Source: Teredinibacter waterburyi (GTDB taxonomy: Bacteria > Pseudomonadota > Gammaproteobacteria > Pseudomonadales > Cellvibrionaceae). Taken from it: DNA of 64,000 nt. This document shows positions 1 through 10,591 of the stretch, in pieces. The stretch covers positions 62,001-126,000 of the forward strand of contig NZ_MRUH01000022.1 of the NCBI RefSeq assembly GCF_001922985.1, read 5' to 3'. Both the position numbers and the translations under genes were made by a program. The notes below the pieces were generated by a model. That model did not search any database and was not told where the DNA came from. It saw nothing but the letters and a program-made list of their open reading frames with translations. Each line of letters starts with the position of its first letter. Positions within the stretch are counted from its first letter, which is position 1.

Positions 1-253
1 TGTTAGAGCCAATCGCGTTGCCCACGGCGAGATCGCCGGCTCCTTTTAGGGAGGCGCTGATAGCCACCATAACTTCTGGGGCGGATGTACCGAAGGAGAC
101 GATGGTAAGCCCAATAACCATTGGGCTTATACCAAACGAGTTCGCAATCGAGGCGCTACCCGCAACAAAACGGTCAGAACTCCAGATAAGGCCGGCGAAA
201 CCCGTTAAAATCGCGACTGCCGCAAGCAGCTCTATAGGTAGGGATTGCAACAT
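1..253 (-). CDS. yrbG: Calcium/sodium antiporter-like protein, N-terminal part (truncated by window edge)
   Basis: Reading the minus strand from an ATG at 253 gives 84 codons with no stop before the window edge, so only the N-terminus is seen. The translation starts MLQSLPIELLAAVAILTGFA and contains GTSAPE followed by AVGNAIGSN. These are the signatures of the first alpha-repeat of the CaCA cation/Ca2+ exchanger family, inner-membrane antiporters with two such repeats. In E. coli yrbG is divergent from the mla genes, and here it is divergent from mlaC, which supports the name. The substrate cannot be read from sequence. The plus-strand open frame over the same bases is a shadow. Confidence 0.85.
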   Translation of the reverse strand, partial: MLQSLPIELLAAVAILTGFAGLIWSSDRFVAGSASIANSFGISPMVIGLTIVSFGTSAPEVMVAISASLKGAGDLAVGNAIGSN

Positions 254-490
254 AGTCGTGGCGTCTCGTTTGACTGGATCGGTGGTTGGGGGTGAGGTGG
301 CGTACAAAAATTCACTTTTGTCACACCCCGCAGTTCATTACAATGCGTAACGTCTTTGGGGGCGCCATCTTACAGTGACCATTCTTGCTGGTTCAACTGC
401 CGTTCAGGTTAGTTGTGTAAAACTTCAGACTAGCACAGAGGCCCGTCGGCCTATTTTCTTTGGATATCGAATTTTTTAGGAGTATTAAAC

Positions 491-1150
491 GTGACTATAT
501 CAATGGGCTTTGCCCCTAACGTCAAACAAATTCTCGCGCGTTTCGCACTGTTCTGTTGTGCGTGCGGGGTGCTGTTTTCGTCTGTAGTCGATGCGGCTTC
601 GCCAGCGCCTGCCGCGGTGAACAATGAAGGCCCAGTTGCTATTGTTGAGCAGGTAACAAAAGATTTGATGAGCCTAGTTGCTACTCACAAAGGACAGCTA
701 GACACCAACCCTACAGTTTTTTTCAATAAAGTCGAAACCTTACTTGATGAGGTAATCGCCTTCCCTTACATAGCCAAAAACGTGATGGGGCCAGACTATT
801 GGAACAAGGCTACCCCAAAGCAGCAGCAAGCGTTTGTGGAGAACTTTAAGCGTGGCATGGTAGAAACTTATGCAAAGGGCATGGCTAGCAATCTAGACCT
901 TAAAATAGAAGTGATGGCTGCCGAGAGCGAGGTTGGCGATCGCAAGGCCAGCGTGGTTCAGCGTATTACAGGCCCAGACAGCACCAACCGTATTGTATAC
1001 ACCTTAGGCTTAGGTCGCAGCGGCGAATGGAAGCTATTAAATGTGGTGCTGAACGGTATTAACCTAGGTGTTACTTTCCGCGGTCAATTTAACCAGTCTG
1101 TAAAGGATCACAAAGGCGATTTGCAGGCGGCGATTGACGCCTGGCACTAG
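491..1150 (+). CDS. mlaC: MlaC, periplasmic phospholipid-binding protein
   Basis: MlaC carries phospholipids across the periplasm between the outer-membrane MlaA complex and the inner-membrane MlaFEDB ABC transporter. The 219-residue protein starts at a GTG eight bases after an AGGAG at 478-482. It has a signal peptide (hydrophobic stretch about 14-33, likely cleavage after VVDA near residue 35) followed by a full-length MlaC/Ttg2D domain with the family-like segment DEVIAFPYIAKNVMG. Length matches the family (about 210). The usual upstream mlaF, mlaE and mlaD are absent; a divergent antiporter gene lies there instead. A hairpin terminator follows, so mlaC looks monocistronic, unlike its usual operon context. 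Confidence 0.9.
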   Translation: MTISMGFAPNVKQILARFALFCCACGVLFSSVVDAASPAPAAVNNEGPVAIVEQVTKDLMSLVATHKGQLDTNPTVFFNKVETLLDEVIAFPYIAKNVMGPDYWNKATPKQQQAFVENFKRGMVETYAKGMASNLDLKIEVMAAESEVGDRKASVVQRITGPDSTNRIVYTLGLGRSGEWKLLNVVLNGINLGVTFRGQFNQSVKDHKGDLQAAIDAWH

Positions 1151-1206
1151 TTTCCTCTCCCTAGCTGCGCTACCGTTCCGGTACGACGCGACCCTCTCTG
1201 AATGAA

Positions 1207-1232
1207 AGCGGGTGCTATCCACCCGCTTTTTT
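1207..1232 (+). terminator. Rho-independent terminator after mlaC
   Basis: An 8-bp stem (1207-1214 with 1220-1227) with a 5-base loop is followed by a run of T to 1232. It lies 57 bases after the mlaC stop and separates mlaC from ibaG. Confidence 0.85.
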
Positions 1233-1418
1233 ATTAAAATGGCCGCCTTTTGAGCGGAACAGCCTCGGTTTCTGCTTGCGACTGTTATCTTTGTCGACCT
1301 TTCTACGATGTTTCGCCGCCTCTTTGGGTCGCGAGCCGTTAACGGAAAGGCAGAGTCTAGCCGCGAGCTCGATGCCGTCATTTCTGACGCTCACCCATGA
1401 CTAATCAAGGCCATAGCT

Positions 1419-1661
1419 ATGCAGCCACACGAAATTAAAGCCGCGCTCGAAGCGGCGATTGCAGATTCTGAAGTCGATGCCGCCACAGAGGGGAATCACG
1501 CTCATGTGACGGTTGTAAGCCCCGTCTTCGAAGGCTTATCCCCCGTTAAAAAACAGCAGCTTGTTTATGGCGCTCTGCGCGAAGCCATTGCTAGTGGCGT
1601 CATTCATGCGGTGCATATGAAAACTTATACCCCTGCAGAGTGGGCCGCGCTGCAAAACTAA
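1419..1661 (+). CDS. ibaG: IbaG, BolA-family protein
   Basis: This 80-residue protein belongs to the BolA family, partners of monothiol glutaredoxins in handling [2Fe-2S] clusters. The whole small domain is visible: an N-terminal helix, the GNHAHVTVVSP strand segment and the C-terminal IHAVHMKTYTPAEW segment. HAVHMKTYTP is the conserved end of the family, with the histidine thought to bind the cluster. As in E. coli and Pseudomonas, ibaG lies directly before murA (92-base gap), so the two are probably co-transcribed. IbaG rather than BolA is chosen on size and context. Confidence 0.9.
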   Translation: MQPHEIKAALEAAIADSEVDAATEGNHAHVTVVSPVFEGLSPVKKQQLVYGALREAIASGVIHAVHMKTYTPAEWAALQN

Positions 1662-1705
1662 GTCTTCTGGGGTTGGCTGTTTCTCCATATGATCAGCGTT
1701 TTTAG

Positions 1706-3016
<1,311 letters not shown>

Positions 3017-3045
3017 CTCAAACAGTCTGAAGCAAGGAATTACCT

Positions 3046-3681
3046 ATGTCGCAACTTACCATTGCGTTGACCAAGGGTCGAATTTTACAAGAAACCTTAC
3101 CGTTATTAGCCGCGGCGGGTATCGAACCACTTGAAGATATTAGCAAGAGCCGCAAGTTAACCTTTGAAACCAGCTCGCAAAATGTGCGGTTGTTAATTCT
3201 GCGCGGAGTGGATGTTCCCACCTATGTTGAATTTGGTGCGGCGGACGTCGGCGTTTCCGGCAAGGACACACTCATTGAACACAACAGTAACAGCTATTAC
3301 GAGCCGCTCGACTTACAAATTGCCAAGTGCAGAATGATGACGGCTGGAATTGTCGGCAAGCCTGTTAAGCCCGGTAGAATTCGAGTTGCCACCAAGTATG
3401 TAAACTTAGCTAAGCGCTATTATGCGGAGCAGGGCCGTCAGGTCGATGTTATTAAGCTTTACGGCGCGATGGAACTGGCTCCGATTATGAACCTGTGCGA
3501 TGAAATTGTTGATATTGTTGACACTGGCAATACGCTTAAAGCCAATGGTCTCGAAGCTCGCGATAAAATTGCCGACATCAGTTCGCGACTAATTGTGAAC
3601 AAGGCGTCGATGAAGATGAAACACTGTGAAATTGAAGCGCTTATCGATGCAATCGGCAGCGCCGTTAGTGAACGTAACTAG
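3046..3681 (+). CDS. hisG: ATP phosphoribosyltransferase, short form HisG
   Basis: HisG condenses ATP with phosphoribosyl pyrophosphate in the first step of histidine synthesis. At 211 residues this is the short (HisGS) form, which lacks the C-terminal regulatory domain and needs the HisZ subunit for activity. Visible family segments are the N-terminal TIALTKGRI and the phosphate-binding [14 protein letters not shown] near residues 163-176. No hisZ is present in the window, so it must lie elsewhere. hisD follows after 10 bases, which indicates co-transcription. Confidence 0.95.
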   Translation: MSQLTIALTKGRILQETLPLLAAAGIEPLEDISKSRKLTFETSSQNVRLLILRGVDVPTYVEFGAADVGVSGKDTLIEHNSNSYYEPLDLQIAKCRMMTAGIVGKPVKPGRIRVATKYVNLAKRYYAEQGRQVDVIKLYGAMELAPIMNLCDEIVDIVDTGNTLKANGLEARDKIADISSRLIVNKASMKMKHCEIEALIDAIGSAVSERN

Positions 3682-3691
3682 GAACTGAAAG

Positions 3692-4996
3692 ATGTTAATC
3701 AATCGGCTTGATACCAGTAGCCCAGACTTCGATGCCAAACTTACTTCTCTGCTCGAATGGGAAGGTGCGGCGAATGCGGAGGTTGAGCGTGTGGTTAAGT
3801 CTGTGCTTAGCGATGTGCGTCAGCGTGGTGATACGGCGCTAATAGAGTACACCAACCGTTTTGATCGACGAGATGTAAAGCGGGGGCAGGACTTAATTAT
3901 CGAGTCAGCCGCTTTGCAGGCGGCGCTGGCAAAAATCCCGCAACAACAAGTGGATGCCTTGAAGCAGGCAGCTGCTCGAATCGAGGCTTACCACCAGCAT
4001 CAGGTTCAGGCGTCTTGGCAATATCAAGAAGCCGATGGAACTATACTTGGCCAAAAAGTTACCCCGCTGGATCGTGTTGGACTTTATGTACCGGGAGGCA
4101 AAGCCGCCTACCCATCGTCGATTTTAATGTCGGCGATACCGGCCAAGGTGGCGGGCGTAGAAGAGGTTGTACTGGTCACACCGACGCCTGATGGCATTAC
4201 CAACGATATTGTACTTGCGGCTGCAGCGATTGCGGGCGTAGATCGTGTTATTACCGTAGGTGGGGCTCAGGCGGTCGCGGCACTTGCATATGGCACAGCA
4301 ACGGTCCCTAAGGTTGATAAAATTGTCGGCCCCGGCAATATCTATGTGGCTACCGCCAAGCGCGAAGTGTTCGGTGTAGTGGATATCGATATGATCGCTG
4401 GCCCCTCGGAGATATTGATTGTCTGCGACGGTAAAACCAACCCCGATTGGGTGGCGATGGATTTGTTTTCGCAAGCCGAGCACGATGAGATTGCTCAGGC
4501 GATTTTACTCTCGCCGGACCGAGAGTTTTTGGCGGCCGTTGAAGCGAGCATTGCGCGTTTACTGCCGACTTTAGAGCGCGAGGCCATCGCGGCCGTTTCG
4601 CTGCGCAATCGCGGCGCTTTAATTGCGACCGATACGATGGAGCAAGCTTTAGAGCTAGTGAATCGCATCGCACCCGAACACTTGGAGTTGTCGGTAGATG
4701 ACCCCGAGGCGTTACTGCCGAGCATTCGCCACGCAGGCGCTATTTTTATGGGGCGGCATACTTCGGAATCAATTGGGGATTACTGCGCCGGACCGAATCA
4801 CGTGCTGCCGACATCGGGCACTGCAAGATTTTCGTCGCCGTTGGGGGTTTACGATTACGTAAAGCGCTCGTCAATTATTTACTGCTCGCCAGAAGGCGCT
4901 TCAAACCTCGGTAAGGTGGCTTCAGTTTTGGCTCGTGGTGAATCCTTGGAAGCGCATGCGCGCGCGGCCGAGTATCGAATAAAAGACGACGAATAA
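3692..4996 (+). CDS. hisD: Histidinol dehydrogenase HisD
   Basis: HisD is a zinc enzyme that oxidises histidinol to histidine in two NAD+-dependent steps. The 434-residue protein matches the family length. Visible signatures include the NAD-site region [15 protein letters not shown], the zinc-site segment SQAEHDEI, the catalytic Glu-His in [10 protein letters not shown], and [14 protein letters not shown]. It is the third gene of the murA-hisG-hisD cluster. In Pseudomonas hisC follows, but here a lipoprotein gene comes next, so the aminotransferase must be encoded elsewhere. Confidence 0.96.
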   Translation: MLINRLDTSSPDFDAKLTSLLEWEGAANAEVERVVKSVLSDVRQRGDTALIEYTNRFDRRDVKRGQDLIIESAALQAALAKIPQQQVDALKQAAARIEAYHQHQVQASWQYQEADGTILGQKVTPLDRVGLYVPGGKAAYPSSILMSAIPAKVAGVEEVVLVTPTPDGITNDIVLAAAAIAGVDRVITVGGAQAVAALAYGTATVPKVDKIVGPGNIYVATAKREVFGVVDIDMIAGPSEILIVCDGKTNPDWVAMDLFSQAEHDEIAQAILLSPDREFLAAVEASIARLLPTLEREAIAAVSLRNRGALIATDTMEQALELVNRIAPEHLELSVDDPEALLPSIRHAGAIFMGRHTSESIGDYCAGPNHVLPTSGTARFSSPLGVYDYVKRSSIIYCSPEGASNLGKVASVLARGESLEAHARAAEYRIKDDE

Positions 4997-5142
4997 AGAA
5001 CAGCGAATAACGAGCGACAACGAACCTGCATCGTCAGTGCTTCACTATCTTTAGGCTGTTCTGCCTGGGGCAAAGTTATAAATCTAAAAGAGACTTTGAG
5101 CAGTACTGCTTAGGGGCGAATAACAATAACGAGGATATGATC

Positions 5143-6012
5143 ATGCCGACCAAACGTCTGGCCCAACTACTTTTTATGGCTATCGCTGCCTGCTTGTTTA
5201 GCGCCTGTAGTAAATCTGAAGACAGCGAGCTAGCGATTGAAAGCCTTGCCCCTAGCGAGAAGCCCGCTGCGCAAATAAAAGCAGAGTCAGCAAATCGCGT
5301 TAGTGAATTGATGGAAGTGTCGGGTTTTAACGATCAGATACTGCAGATGCAATCTGGAGTCCTCGCGTCGGCAGACCAGTCGCTTGCCGCCGATTTAGCC
5401 GATCGTTACACCGTACTCGATATTTTATCGAAAGCTTTTTCCCCTGCTTTTTTACAAGCCGAGGCGCAGCGTCATATCGAACGCGAGTTGTCATCCGCCG
5501 ATGTTACTGCCGCTTTAGCGTGGTTGCAGTCCGAGACCGGGCAGACGATTACGGCATTAGAGATGCAATATGCGAATGCCGAAGCGCAGCAAGCCGCAGC
5601 AGAGGCTTTCCGTGACTTGTCTAAAAATACCGAGCGGTTACAGTTGGTGGGGCGTCTTGATGACGAAATTGGTGGTACTGCCAGTTCAGTAGATGTGATG
5701 CTGAGCGTCCAAAACTCGATGAAGCAGGCGCTGAATGCAAAGGCGGATAGCGGCTCCGAGCTTGCGGTGCTCAGCGAGCAGCAGTTAGCAGAGCAAGCGA
5801 CTTTGCTTGTCGATCAGTTTCGGCCTTTGGTCGAGGCCAGCTATTTGTATAACTATCGCAGTTTAACGGTCGAGCAATTGCAGTCTTATATTGATTTCGC
5901 GGCTACTGAATCGGCTCGGCGTTATCACGCGGTTTTGGCCGACAGTATTAAGCGTGCCATGTCTGCTGCCGCCGGCAATGCTGGTTTGGCCATCTCGGAG
6001 ATGGCGCGTTAA
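5143..6012 (+). CDS. Putative lipoprotein, DUF2059-like
   Basis: A lipoprotein signal peptide is clear: basic start, hydrophobic stretch, and lipobox LFSAC with Cys22; Ser at +2 suggests outer-membrane sorting. The rest is helical and rich in Ala, Glu and Gln. It resembles DUF2059-type proteins (a segment like FRPLVEASYLYNYRSLTVEQLQSY), whose function is unknown. I chose the ATG at 5143 because a GAGG at 5131-5134 sits eight bases upstream; the ATG at 5137 is too close to it. A perfect 12-bp palindrome, AGCAGTACTGCT, lies at 5099-5110. The gene takes the place where hisC stands in related genomes. The family call is moderate and function is unknown. Confidence 0.7.
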   Translation: MPTKRLAQLLFMAIAACLFSACSKSEDSELAIESLAPSEKPAAQIKAESANRVSELMEVSGFNDQILQMQSGVLASADQSLAADLADRYTVLDILSKAFSPAFLQAEAQRHIERELSSADVTAALAWLQSETGQTITALEMQYANAEAQQAAAEAFRDLSKNTERLQLVGRLDDEIGGTASSVDVMLSVQNSMKQALNAKADSGSELAVLSEQQLAEQATLLVDQFRPLVEASYLYNYRSLTVEQLQSYIDFAATESARRYHAVLADSIKRAMSAAAGNAGLAISEMAR

Positions 6013-6132
6013 ATATCTTAGATGTTTTCCGGCGCAACGACTGGGTGTGGTGTGTCAACTAGCGGCGCATCCTTCTCCGTCAAGTTATGTTTGTAAGTCT
6101 TTGAAATAAAAGAACAAAAATAACAATAATTT

Positions 6133-6161
6133 TTGGCATATTTCATGCTCCAGTGTATATC
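6133..6161 (+). promoter_or_regulatory. Sigma70-type promoter for the unknown gene at 6214
   Basis: A -35 box TTGGCA at 6133-6138 and a -10 box TATATC at 6156-6161 are separated by 17 bases. The predicted start site is about 45 bases before the TTG start at 6214. Confidence 0.55.
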
Positions 6162-6213
6162 GAGTTCAACAGGAAGGTAGCCTTTGGTTACCTATTCGCA
6201 ACGGAGATATATT

Positions 6214-6663
6214 TTGACCAGCTTTTGGTTACTGCAAAACACTTCTGACTTACGCTCTTCTAGCTTTGAATTAAACTCGGTATCGGATGATGCGCTAAAG
6301 TCTGCGAAACGCTTACTTAACGACTTGTCGGTAAAGTTGTGTGTGTTAGATAGCCGTATGTTTTTAGGTTTCTTTTCTGTCGAGAGTGCGCTTAGAGACC
6401 TTGCCTCGCTTGCAGAAAATGACGTGGTTACACTGCACCCACCGGTTGCAGAAATTGTTTCCTCGCTAACGCTGGCGATGAAAGCAATTTTTCGGGCCGG
6501 CCCATCTCAGGCAAAAAGCGGCCTATTTTTGGCATCCAATACCGTCGAATGCTTGAATCAAACCTTAACGGCCTACTACGTTGATGGCGACAAGGATGCA
6601 TTGCTGCTTCTTACTGAAAACGTCCAGTCTCTACTAATGTGGATACATGAAATCGAGGGTTAG
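6214..6663 (+). CDS. Unrecognised small protein upstream of frdCAB
   Basis: I do not recognise this protein. It has 149 residues from a TTG at 6214, which has GGAG at 6203-6206 seven bases upstream. An alternative TTG at 6184, preceded by AGGAAGG at 6171-6177, would add ten residues. There is no signal peptide or long membrane segment. The sequence looks largely helical with alternating hydrophobic residues (for example the region around IVSSLTLAMKAIF). It has its own promoter and is separated from frdC by 134 bases that contain a second -10 element, so it is probably a separate unit. A soluble cytoplasmic role is inferred only from the lack of export signals. Confidence 0.6.
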   Translation: MTSFWLLQNTSDLRSSSFELNSVSDDALKSAKRLLNDLSVKLCVLDSRMFLGFFSVESALRDLASLAENDVVTLHPPVAEIVSSLTLAMKAIFRAGPSQAKSGLFLASNTVECLNQTLTAYYVDGDKDALLLLTENVQSLLMWIHEIEG

Positions 6664-6714
6664 ACGTTCCGCTTTCTTTCTTCAGCTAGACCTCGCAAGA
6701 AATACTCGAACAGA

Positions 6715-6720
6715 TATAAT
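6715..6720 (+). promoter_or_regulatory. Candidate -10 element for frdCAB
   Basis: A perfect TATAAT lies at 6715-6720, about 78 bases before the frdC start. The -35 position (6692-6697) matches poorly, which would fit a promoter dependent on an activator; that is inference. Confidence 0.4.
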
Positions 6721-6755
6721 TTGATTTACCGCATGTAGCGGGCATGGTCCCCGTG

Positions 6756-6779
6756 TTTTAATCCTTCCGACGATTAAAA
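6756..6779. promoter_or_regulatory. Inverted repeat before frdC
   Basis: TTTTAATC at 6756-6763 and GATTAAAA at 6772-6779 form a perfect 8-bp inverted repeat with an 8-base spacer. It lies between the -10 element and the ribosome binding site (AAGGGG, 6786-6791). It could be a protein-binding site or an mRNA hairpin beside the ribosome binding site. Confidence 0.5.
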
Positions 6780-6797
6780 TATTACAAGGGGATAAGA

Positions 6798-7622
6798 ATG
6801 CAATCTGCCAATAAGCCAATACCGGTAAGGAGTGCCCACCTTAACCGTTGGCCCGCGTGGATGGATATGGCACAGGGTGCGACCGGATTAATACTCGTAC
6901 TTTTTATGTGGACTCATATGTTCCTCGTGTCCAGTATTCTACTTGGCAAAGACGCCATGTATTTTGTTGCGCGTTTATTTGAGGGGGAGCCTATGCTCGG
7001 CAAACCCTACCCAATATTGGTAAGTTTATTTGCCGTATTTATTCTAACCTTGATTGTTGTTCACGCCGTTCTAGCCTTGCGCAAGTTTCCAAACAGCGCG
7101 AGCCAGTATCGTACATTACACCAACATCTCGGCAACTTGAAACACGCCGACTCCTCCCTTTGGTATGTACAGGTTTTGACTGGGTTCGCGCTTTTTTTCC
7201 TCGCTTCTGTCCACCTCTATCAATTAATTACGCACCCCGCCGACATAGGCCCTTACGCTTCATCTGATCGTGTCTGGAGTGGTCGCGTTTGGCCGTTGTA
7301 TTTAATCCTATTGTTTGTCGTTGAGTTGCACGCAGGTATAGGTATCTATCGGTTGGTCATTAAGTGGGGTTTGTTTTTGGGTGATAACGCTAAGCGTAAC
7401 CGAAAAATACTTCATTCAATCAAGTGGGCACTAACAATCTTTTTTATCGTACTCGGCCTCTTCACCTTAGGTGCTTACATGAAAATTGGTGCGGAACACG
7501 CCGACCGTGTCGGCGAGCGCTATGTGCCTAGCTATCATCAAACTGAAAGTAATCATCAAATTCAAACTGATCTTCAGGTTGAAAGCGACGCAGATGCAGA
7601 AAGCCCTGCGAGTCCACATTGA
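6798..7622 (+). CDS. frdC: Quinol:fumarate reductase di-haem cytochrome b subunit FrdC (Wolinella type)
   Basis: This membrane subunit passes electrons between quinone and the FrdAB dimer in the inner membrane. The 274-residue protein has five membrane segments. Four histidines fit the haem b ligands of the di-haem family: His40 (MWTHMF), His89 (VVHAVL), His139 (ASVHLY) and His178 (VELHAG). Each is four residues before its counterpart as I recall it in Wolinella FrdC (44, 93, 143, 182). Glu176 and Glu62 fall on the proton-pathway and quinol-site glutamates (180 and 66) with the same offset. A hydrophilic tail of about 35 residues after the last helix, rich in Gln, Glu, Asp and Ser, is unusual. 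It is the first gene of frdCAB. Confidence 0.88.
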   Translation: MQSANKPIPVRSAHLNRWPAWMDMAQGATGLILVLFMWTHMFLVSSILLGKDAMYFVARLFEGEPMLGKPYPILVSLFAVFILTLIVVHAVLALRKFPNSASQYRTLHQHLGNLKHADSSLWYVQVLTGFALFFLASVHLYQLITHPADIGPYASSDRVWSGRVWPLYLILLFVVELHAGIGIYRLVIKWGLFLGDNAKRNRKILHSIKWALTIFFIVLGLFTLGAYMKIGAEHADRVGERYVPSYHQTESNHQIQTDLQVESDADAESPASPH

Positions 7623-7689
7623 TGCAGCTACACACAAACAATCTACTTTTAGATAAATCATTTAATTCGGCAAACAATTGGAATCTAAA

Positions 7690-9675
7690 ATGAAAACAAT
7701 TTACACCGACGCATTGGTTATTGGCGGTGGCTTAGCCGGACTGCGAGTAGCCATTGGTATTCGCCGTCGCGGTCACGATGTGGTTGTGCTGAGTTTAGTG
7801 CCGCCAAAGCGCTCCCACTCTGCGGCCGCACAAGGTGGCATGCAGGCCAGCCTTGGCAACTCATCAATGGGGCAGGGCGACAATGAGGATGTTCACTTTT
7901 TTGATACGGTGCGCGGTAGCGACTGGGGTGCCGATCAGGATGTTGTACGCATGTTTGTTAACACCGCACCGAAAGCTGTCCGCGAGTTAGCGGCATGGGG
8001 GGTGCCGTGGAATCGCGTTGAACGCGGCGATCATCAAAGTGTTATCGACGGCAAAAATGTAACCCTCACGGAAAGCGAAGAAGCGCACGGGCTAATTACT
8101 GCGCGTAACTTTGGTGGTACTCAAAAGTGGCGCACGTCTTATGTGAGTGACGGCACCGGCCACTCTATGCTCTATACCATGAGTAACCAAGCTATTGCGG
8201 AAGATATACCTGTACACGAACGTATGGAGGCGGTCGCGTTAATCCATGATGGTGAACGTTGCTCTGGTGCCGTAGTGCGGAATTTAAAAACCGGTGAGTT
8301 AATTAATTATGTTGCCAAATCGACCTGTATCGCGACTGGCGGTTATGGTCGTCTCTATCGCGCGACTACAAACGCAGTCATCAATGAGGGCATGGGTACG
8401 GCTATAGCGTTGGAAACCGGTGTTGCTGCTTTGGGCAATATGGAAGCCGTACAATTCCACCCAACGGCTATTTTCCCCGCCGGTATTTTGGTGACGGAAG
8501 GTTGTCGCGGTGACGGCGGTTTACTGTTGGACGTCGATGGTCACCGTTTTATGCCGGATTATGAACCGGGCAAAAAAGAACTCGCTTCGCGCGATGTGGT
8601 AAGCCGCTGTATGGAGACCCATATTGCCAGCGGTAAAGGTGTGCAATCGCGCTTTGGTGAGCACCTTTGGTTGGATATTCGCCTGTTAGGTAAAAAACAC
8701 ATAGACACCCGCCTGCGCGAAGTGAAGGAAATTTGTAATTACTTTTTAGGCATTGAGCCGGCAGATAGTTTAATTCCAGTTCGTCCGGCTCAGCACTATT
8801 CTATGGGCGGCGTACGAACTGATTTTCGTGGCGAATCACCTACTTTGAAGGGCTTGTTCGCGGCAGGAGAATCCGCCTGTTGGGATATGCATGGTTTTAA
8901 TCGCCTCGGCGGAAACTCGGTTGCTGAAACCGTGGTTGCCGGCATGATTGTTGGCGAATACATGTCTGACTTTTTAGAAAGCTCTGCCGGTGATATCACC
9001 GTCTCCTCCGCACTCATTCGCGATGCTTACAATAAACAAGCAAAGTACATGGCTGGGTTTGGCGACCGTAATCGAACCGAAAATCCCCTGCATATTATGC
9101 GCGAAATGCAAGAATTGATGTCTGCAAACGTGGCGATTTTTCGCAATACCGAACGCTTGTCTAGCGCCGTAGAAAAACTCCAGCAGCTTGCGATTCGAGC
9201 ACAAAAAATTAGTGTTCGCAGTAGCGCTCGCGGTGCCAACCCTGATCTGGTTGCCGCTTATCGTGTGCAAAAAATGATTAAGTTGTCGCTGTGTGTTGCA
9301 CAGGGAGCGTTACAGCGCGAAGAAAGTCGCGGCGCTCACTTCCGTGAAGACTTTCCTTTACGCAACGATAAAGATTGGTTGTGCCGAACCTTGGCAACAT
9401 GGAGTGAAGGCGCAACGATGCCAACTCTTAACTATGAGCCACTGCATGTTAATAAAATGGAGCTGCCTCCCGGATGGCGTGGCTATGGTGTTGAAGATCG
9501 GGTAGATCACCCCGACACCGCGGCACGTCAAGCTGAGGTAGATGCGGTGCGAGCTAAGTTTGAGGGCGGGGATAGATTTGCTGCACAAGAAGCGTTGATG
9601 CCCTACAGCGATAAACTTCCCGAGAAGTTGCGTCGTCGCAATGCTCGCCTAGGTGAGAAAGGAGATACGCAATGA
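7690..9675 (+). CDS. frdA: Fumarate reductase/succinate dehydrogenase flavoprotein subunit FrdA
   Basis: FrdA carries covalently bound FAD and interconverts fumarate and succinate at the membrane surface. From the ATG at 7690 (GGAA six bases upstream; a TTG at 7678 would add four residues) it has 661 residues. Visible features are the dinucleotide site [10 protein letters not shown], the flavin-linking His43 in [11 protein letters not shown], and active-site His257 (VQFHPTA), Arg301 (ELASRDVV), His369 (PAQHYSMGG) and Arg405 (HGFNRLGGN). These agree, to within a residue, with Wolinella FrdA numbering as I recall it. The stop overlaps the frdB start as ATGA. Direction of catalysis cannot be decided from sequence. 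Confidence 0.93.
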   Translation: MKTIYTDALVIGGGLAGLRVAIGIRRRGHDVVVLSLVPPKRSHSAAAQGGMQASLGNSSMGQGDNEDVHFFDTVRGSDWGADQDVVRMFVNTAPKAVRELAAWGVPWNRVERGDHQSVIDGKNVTLTESEEAHGLITARNFGGTQKWRTSYVSDGTGHSMLYTMSNQAIAEDIPVHERMEAVALIHDGERCSGAVVRNLKTGELINYVAKSTCIATGGYGRLYRATTNAVINEGMGTAIALETGVAALGNMEAVQFHPTAIFPAGILVTEGCRGDGGLLLDVDGHRFMPDYEPGKKELASRDVVSRCMETHIASGKGVQSRFGEHLWLDIRLLGKKHIDTRLREVKEICNYFLGIEPADSLIPVRPAQHYSMGGVRTDFRGESPTLKGLFAAGESACWDMHGFNRLGGNSVAETVVAGMIVGEYMSDFLESSAGDITVSSALIRDAYNKQAKYMAGFGDRNRTENPLHIMREMQELMSANVAIFRNTERLSSAVEKLQQLAIRAQKISVRSSARGANPDLVAAYRVQKMIKLSLCVAQGALQREESRGAHFREDFPLRNDKDWLCRTLATWSEGATMPTLNYEPLHVNKMELPPGWRGYGVEDRVDHPDTAARQAEVDAVRAKFEGGDRFAAQEALMPYSDKLPEKLRRRNARLGEKGDTQ

Positions 9676-10451
9676 GCCAAAATACCAAGCATGAGGTGAG
9701 CAGCTTGAATACTATTCCTGTGAAAAATGTAGACGGTTTGCGCCGTCTTACCATTAATATCTTCCGCCACAATCCGGAAGACGCGAACAGCGTTCCGCAT
9801 ATGGATAGCTTTGTAATTGAAGAAGCGGATTCCATGACACTGTTTATCGCTTTAAATGAACTGAGAGAAAATCAAGATCCAACGTTGCAATTCGACTTTG
9901 TTTGCCGAGCCGGTATTTGTGGTAGCTGCGCTATGTTGGTGAACGGCCGCCCTACACTGGCATGCCGAACACTGACCAAGGATTTACCCGAGGTCATAAC
10001 CCTGGCGCCGCTGCCGGGCTTCGCGCTTATTGGTGATTTATCTGTGGATACAGGTGTTTGGATGCGCGGCATGAGTGAACGCTTACAAACTTGGGTGCAC
10101 TCGCAAGAGGAGCGTGACTTCTGTGAAATGGAAGAAAAAATGGAGCCGGAGTTAGCGGATAAAATTTATGAGCTGGAACGCTGTATCGAGTGCGGCTGTT
10201 GTATTGCCGCCTGTGGTACGGCGCAAATGCGGCCGGATTTTGTCGGCGCTGTGGGAATCAATCAGCTTGCTCGTTTTCGTTTAGACCCTCGCGACGAACG
10301 TACCGACGCCGATTTTTATGAGGTCGTTGGCGATGAAAATGGCGTGTTTGGTTGCATGACCCTGCTAGGCTGTGACGATATGTGTCCTAAATCCTTACCC
10401 TTAGCTCAGCAGCTCGCCTATATGCGTCGCAAGATGGCGCTGGCTTCCTAG
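9672..10451 (+). CDS. frdB: Fumarate reductase iron-sulfur subunit FrdB
   Basis: FrdB wires FAD in FrdA to the haems of FrdC through three clusters. In this 259-residue protein Cys78, 83, 86 and 98 fit the [2Fe-2S] cluster (CRAGICGSC and ACRT). Cys171, 174, 177 with Cys238 fit the [4Fe-4S] cluster. Cys181, 228 and 234 fit the [3Fe-4S] cluster. The spacing matches Wolinella FrdB with a constant shift of 20-21 residues, which corresponds to a short N-terminal extension here. The ATGA overlap with frdA indicates translational coupling. It ends the operon; a terminator lies at 10540. Confidence 0.93.
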   Translation: MSQNTKHEVSSLNTIPVKNVDGLRRLTINIFRHNPEDANSVPHMDSFVIEEADSMTLFIALNELRENQDPTLQFDFVCRAGICGSCAMLVNGRPTLACRTLTKDLPEVITLAPLPGFALIGDLSVDTGVWMRGMSERLQTWVHSQEERDFCEMEEKMEPELADKIYELERCIECGCCIAACGTAQMRPDFVGAVGINQLARFRLDPRDERTDADFYEVVGDENGVFGCMTLLGCDDMCPKSLPLAQQLAYMRRKMALAS

Positions 10452-10539
10452 GGTTGTTAGTAGGAGCGTGTTAGCTGTGGGGTAGGAATTTCAGTCGGAG
10501 CAGAGACGTAATCGTCACAACATAACGGAATCACAACCT

Positions 10540-10569
10540 AAGCGCTGGCGAATGTCGGCGCTTTTTTTT
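10540..10569 (+). terminator. Terminator after frdCAB
   Basis: AAGCGC at 10540-10545 pairs with GCGCTT at 10558-10563 around a 12-base loop, followed by a T run to 10569. It lies between the convergent frdB and degS genes. Confidence 0.7.
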
Positions 10570-10591
10570 GGATGGATTCAGGCGTTAAAGT

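Noticed and set aside
18-350. Plus-strand open frame at the left edge
   Set aside because: It is the reverse of the antiporter gene on the minus strand, whose CaCA motifs are clear; this frame has no ribosome binding site or family resemblance.
1308-1400. 30-codon frame just before ibaG, considered as a remnant of mlaB or a leader peptide
   Set aside because: It shows no STAS-domain residues and no ribosome binding site; it is too short to support.
6715-6745. FNR box in the frd promoter region (TTGAT at 6721)
   Set aside because: Only one half-site is present; the second half (CGCAT) does not match ATCAA.
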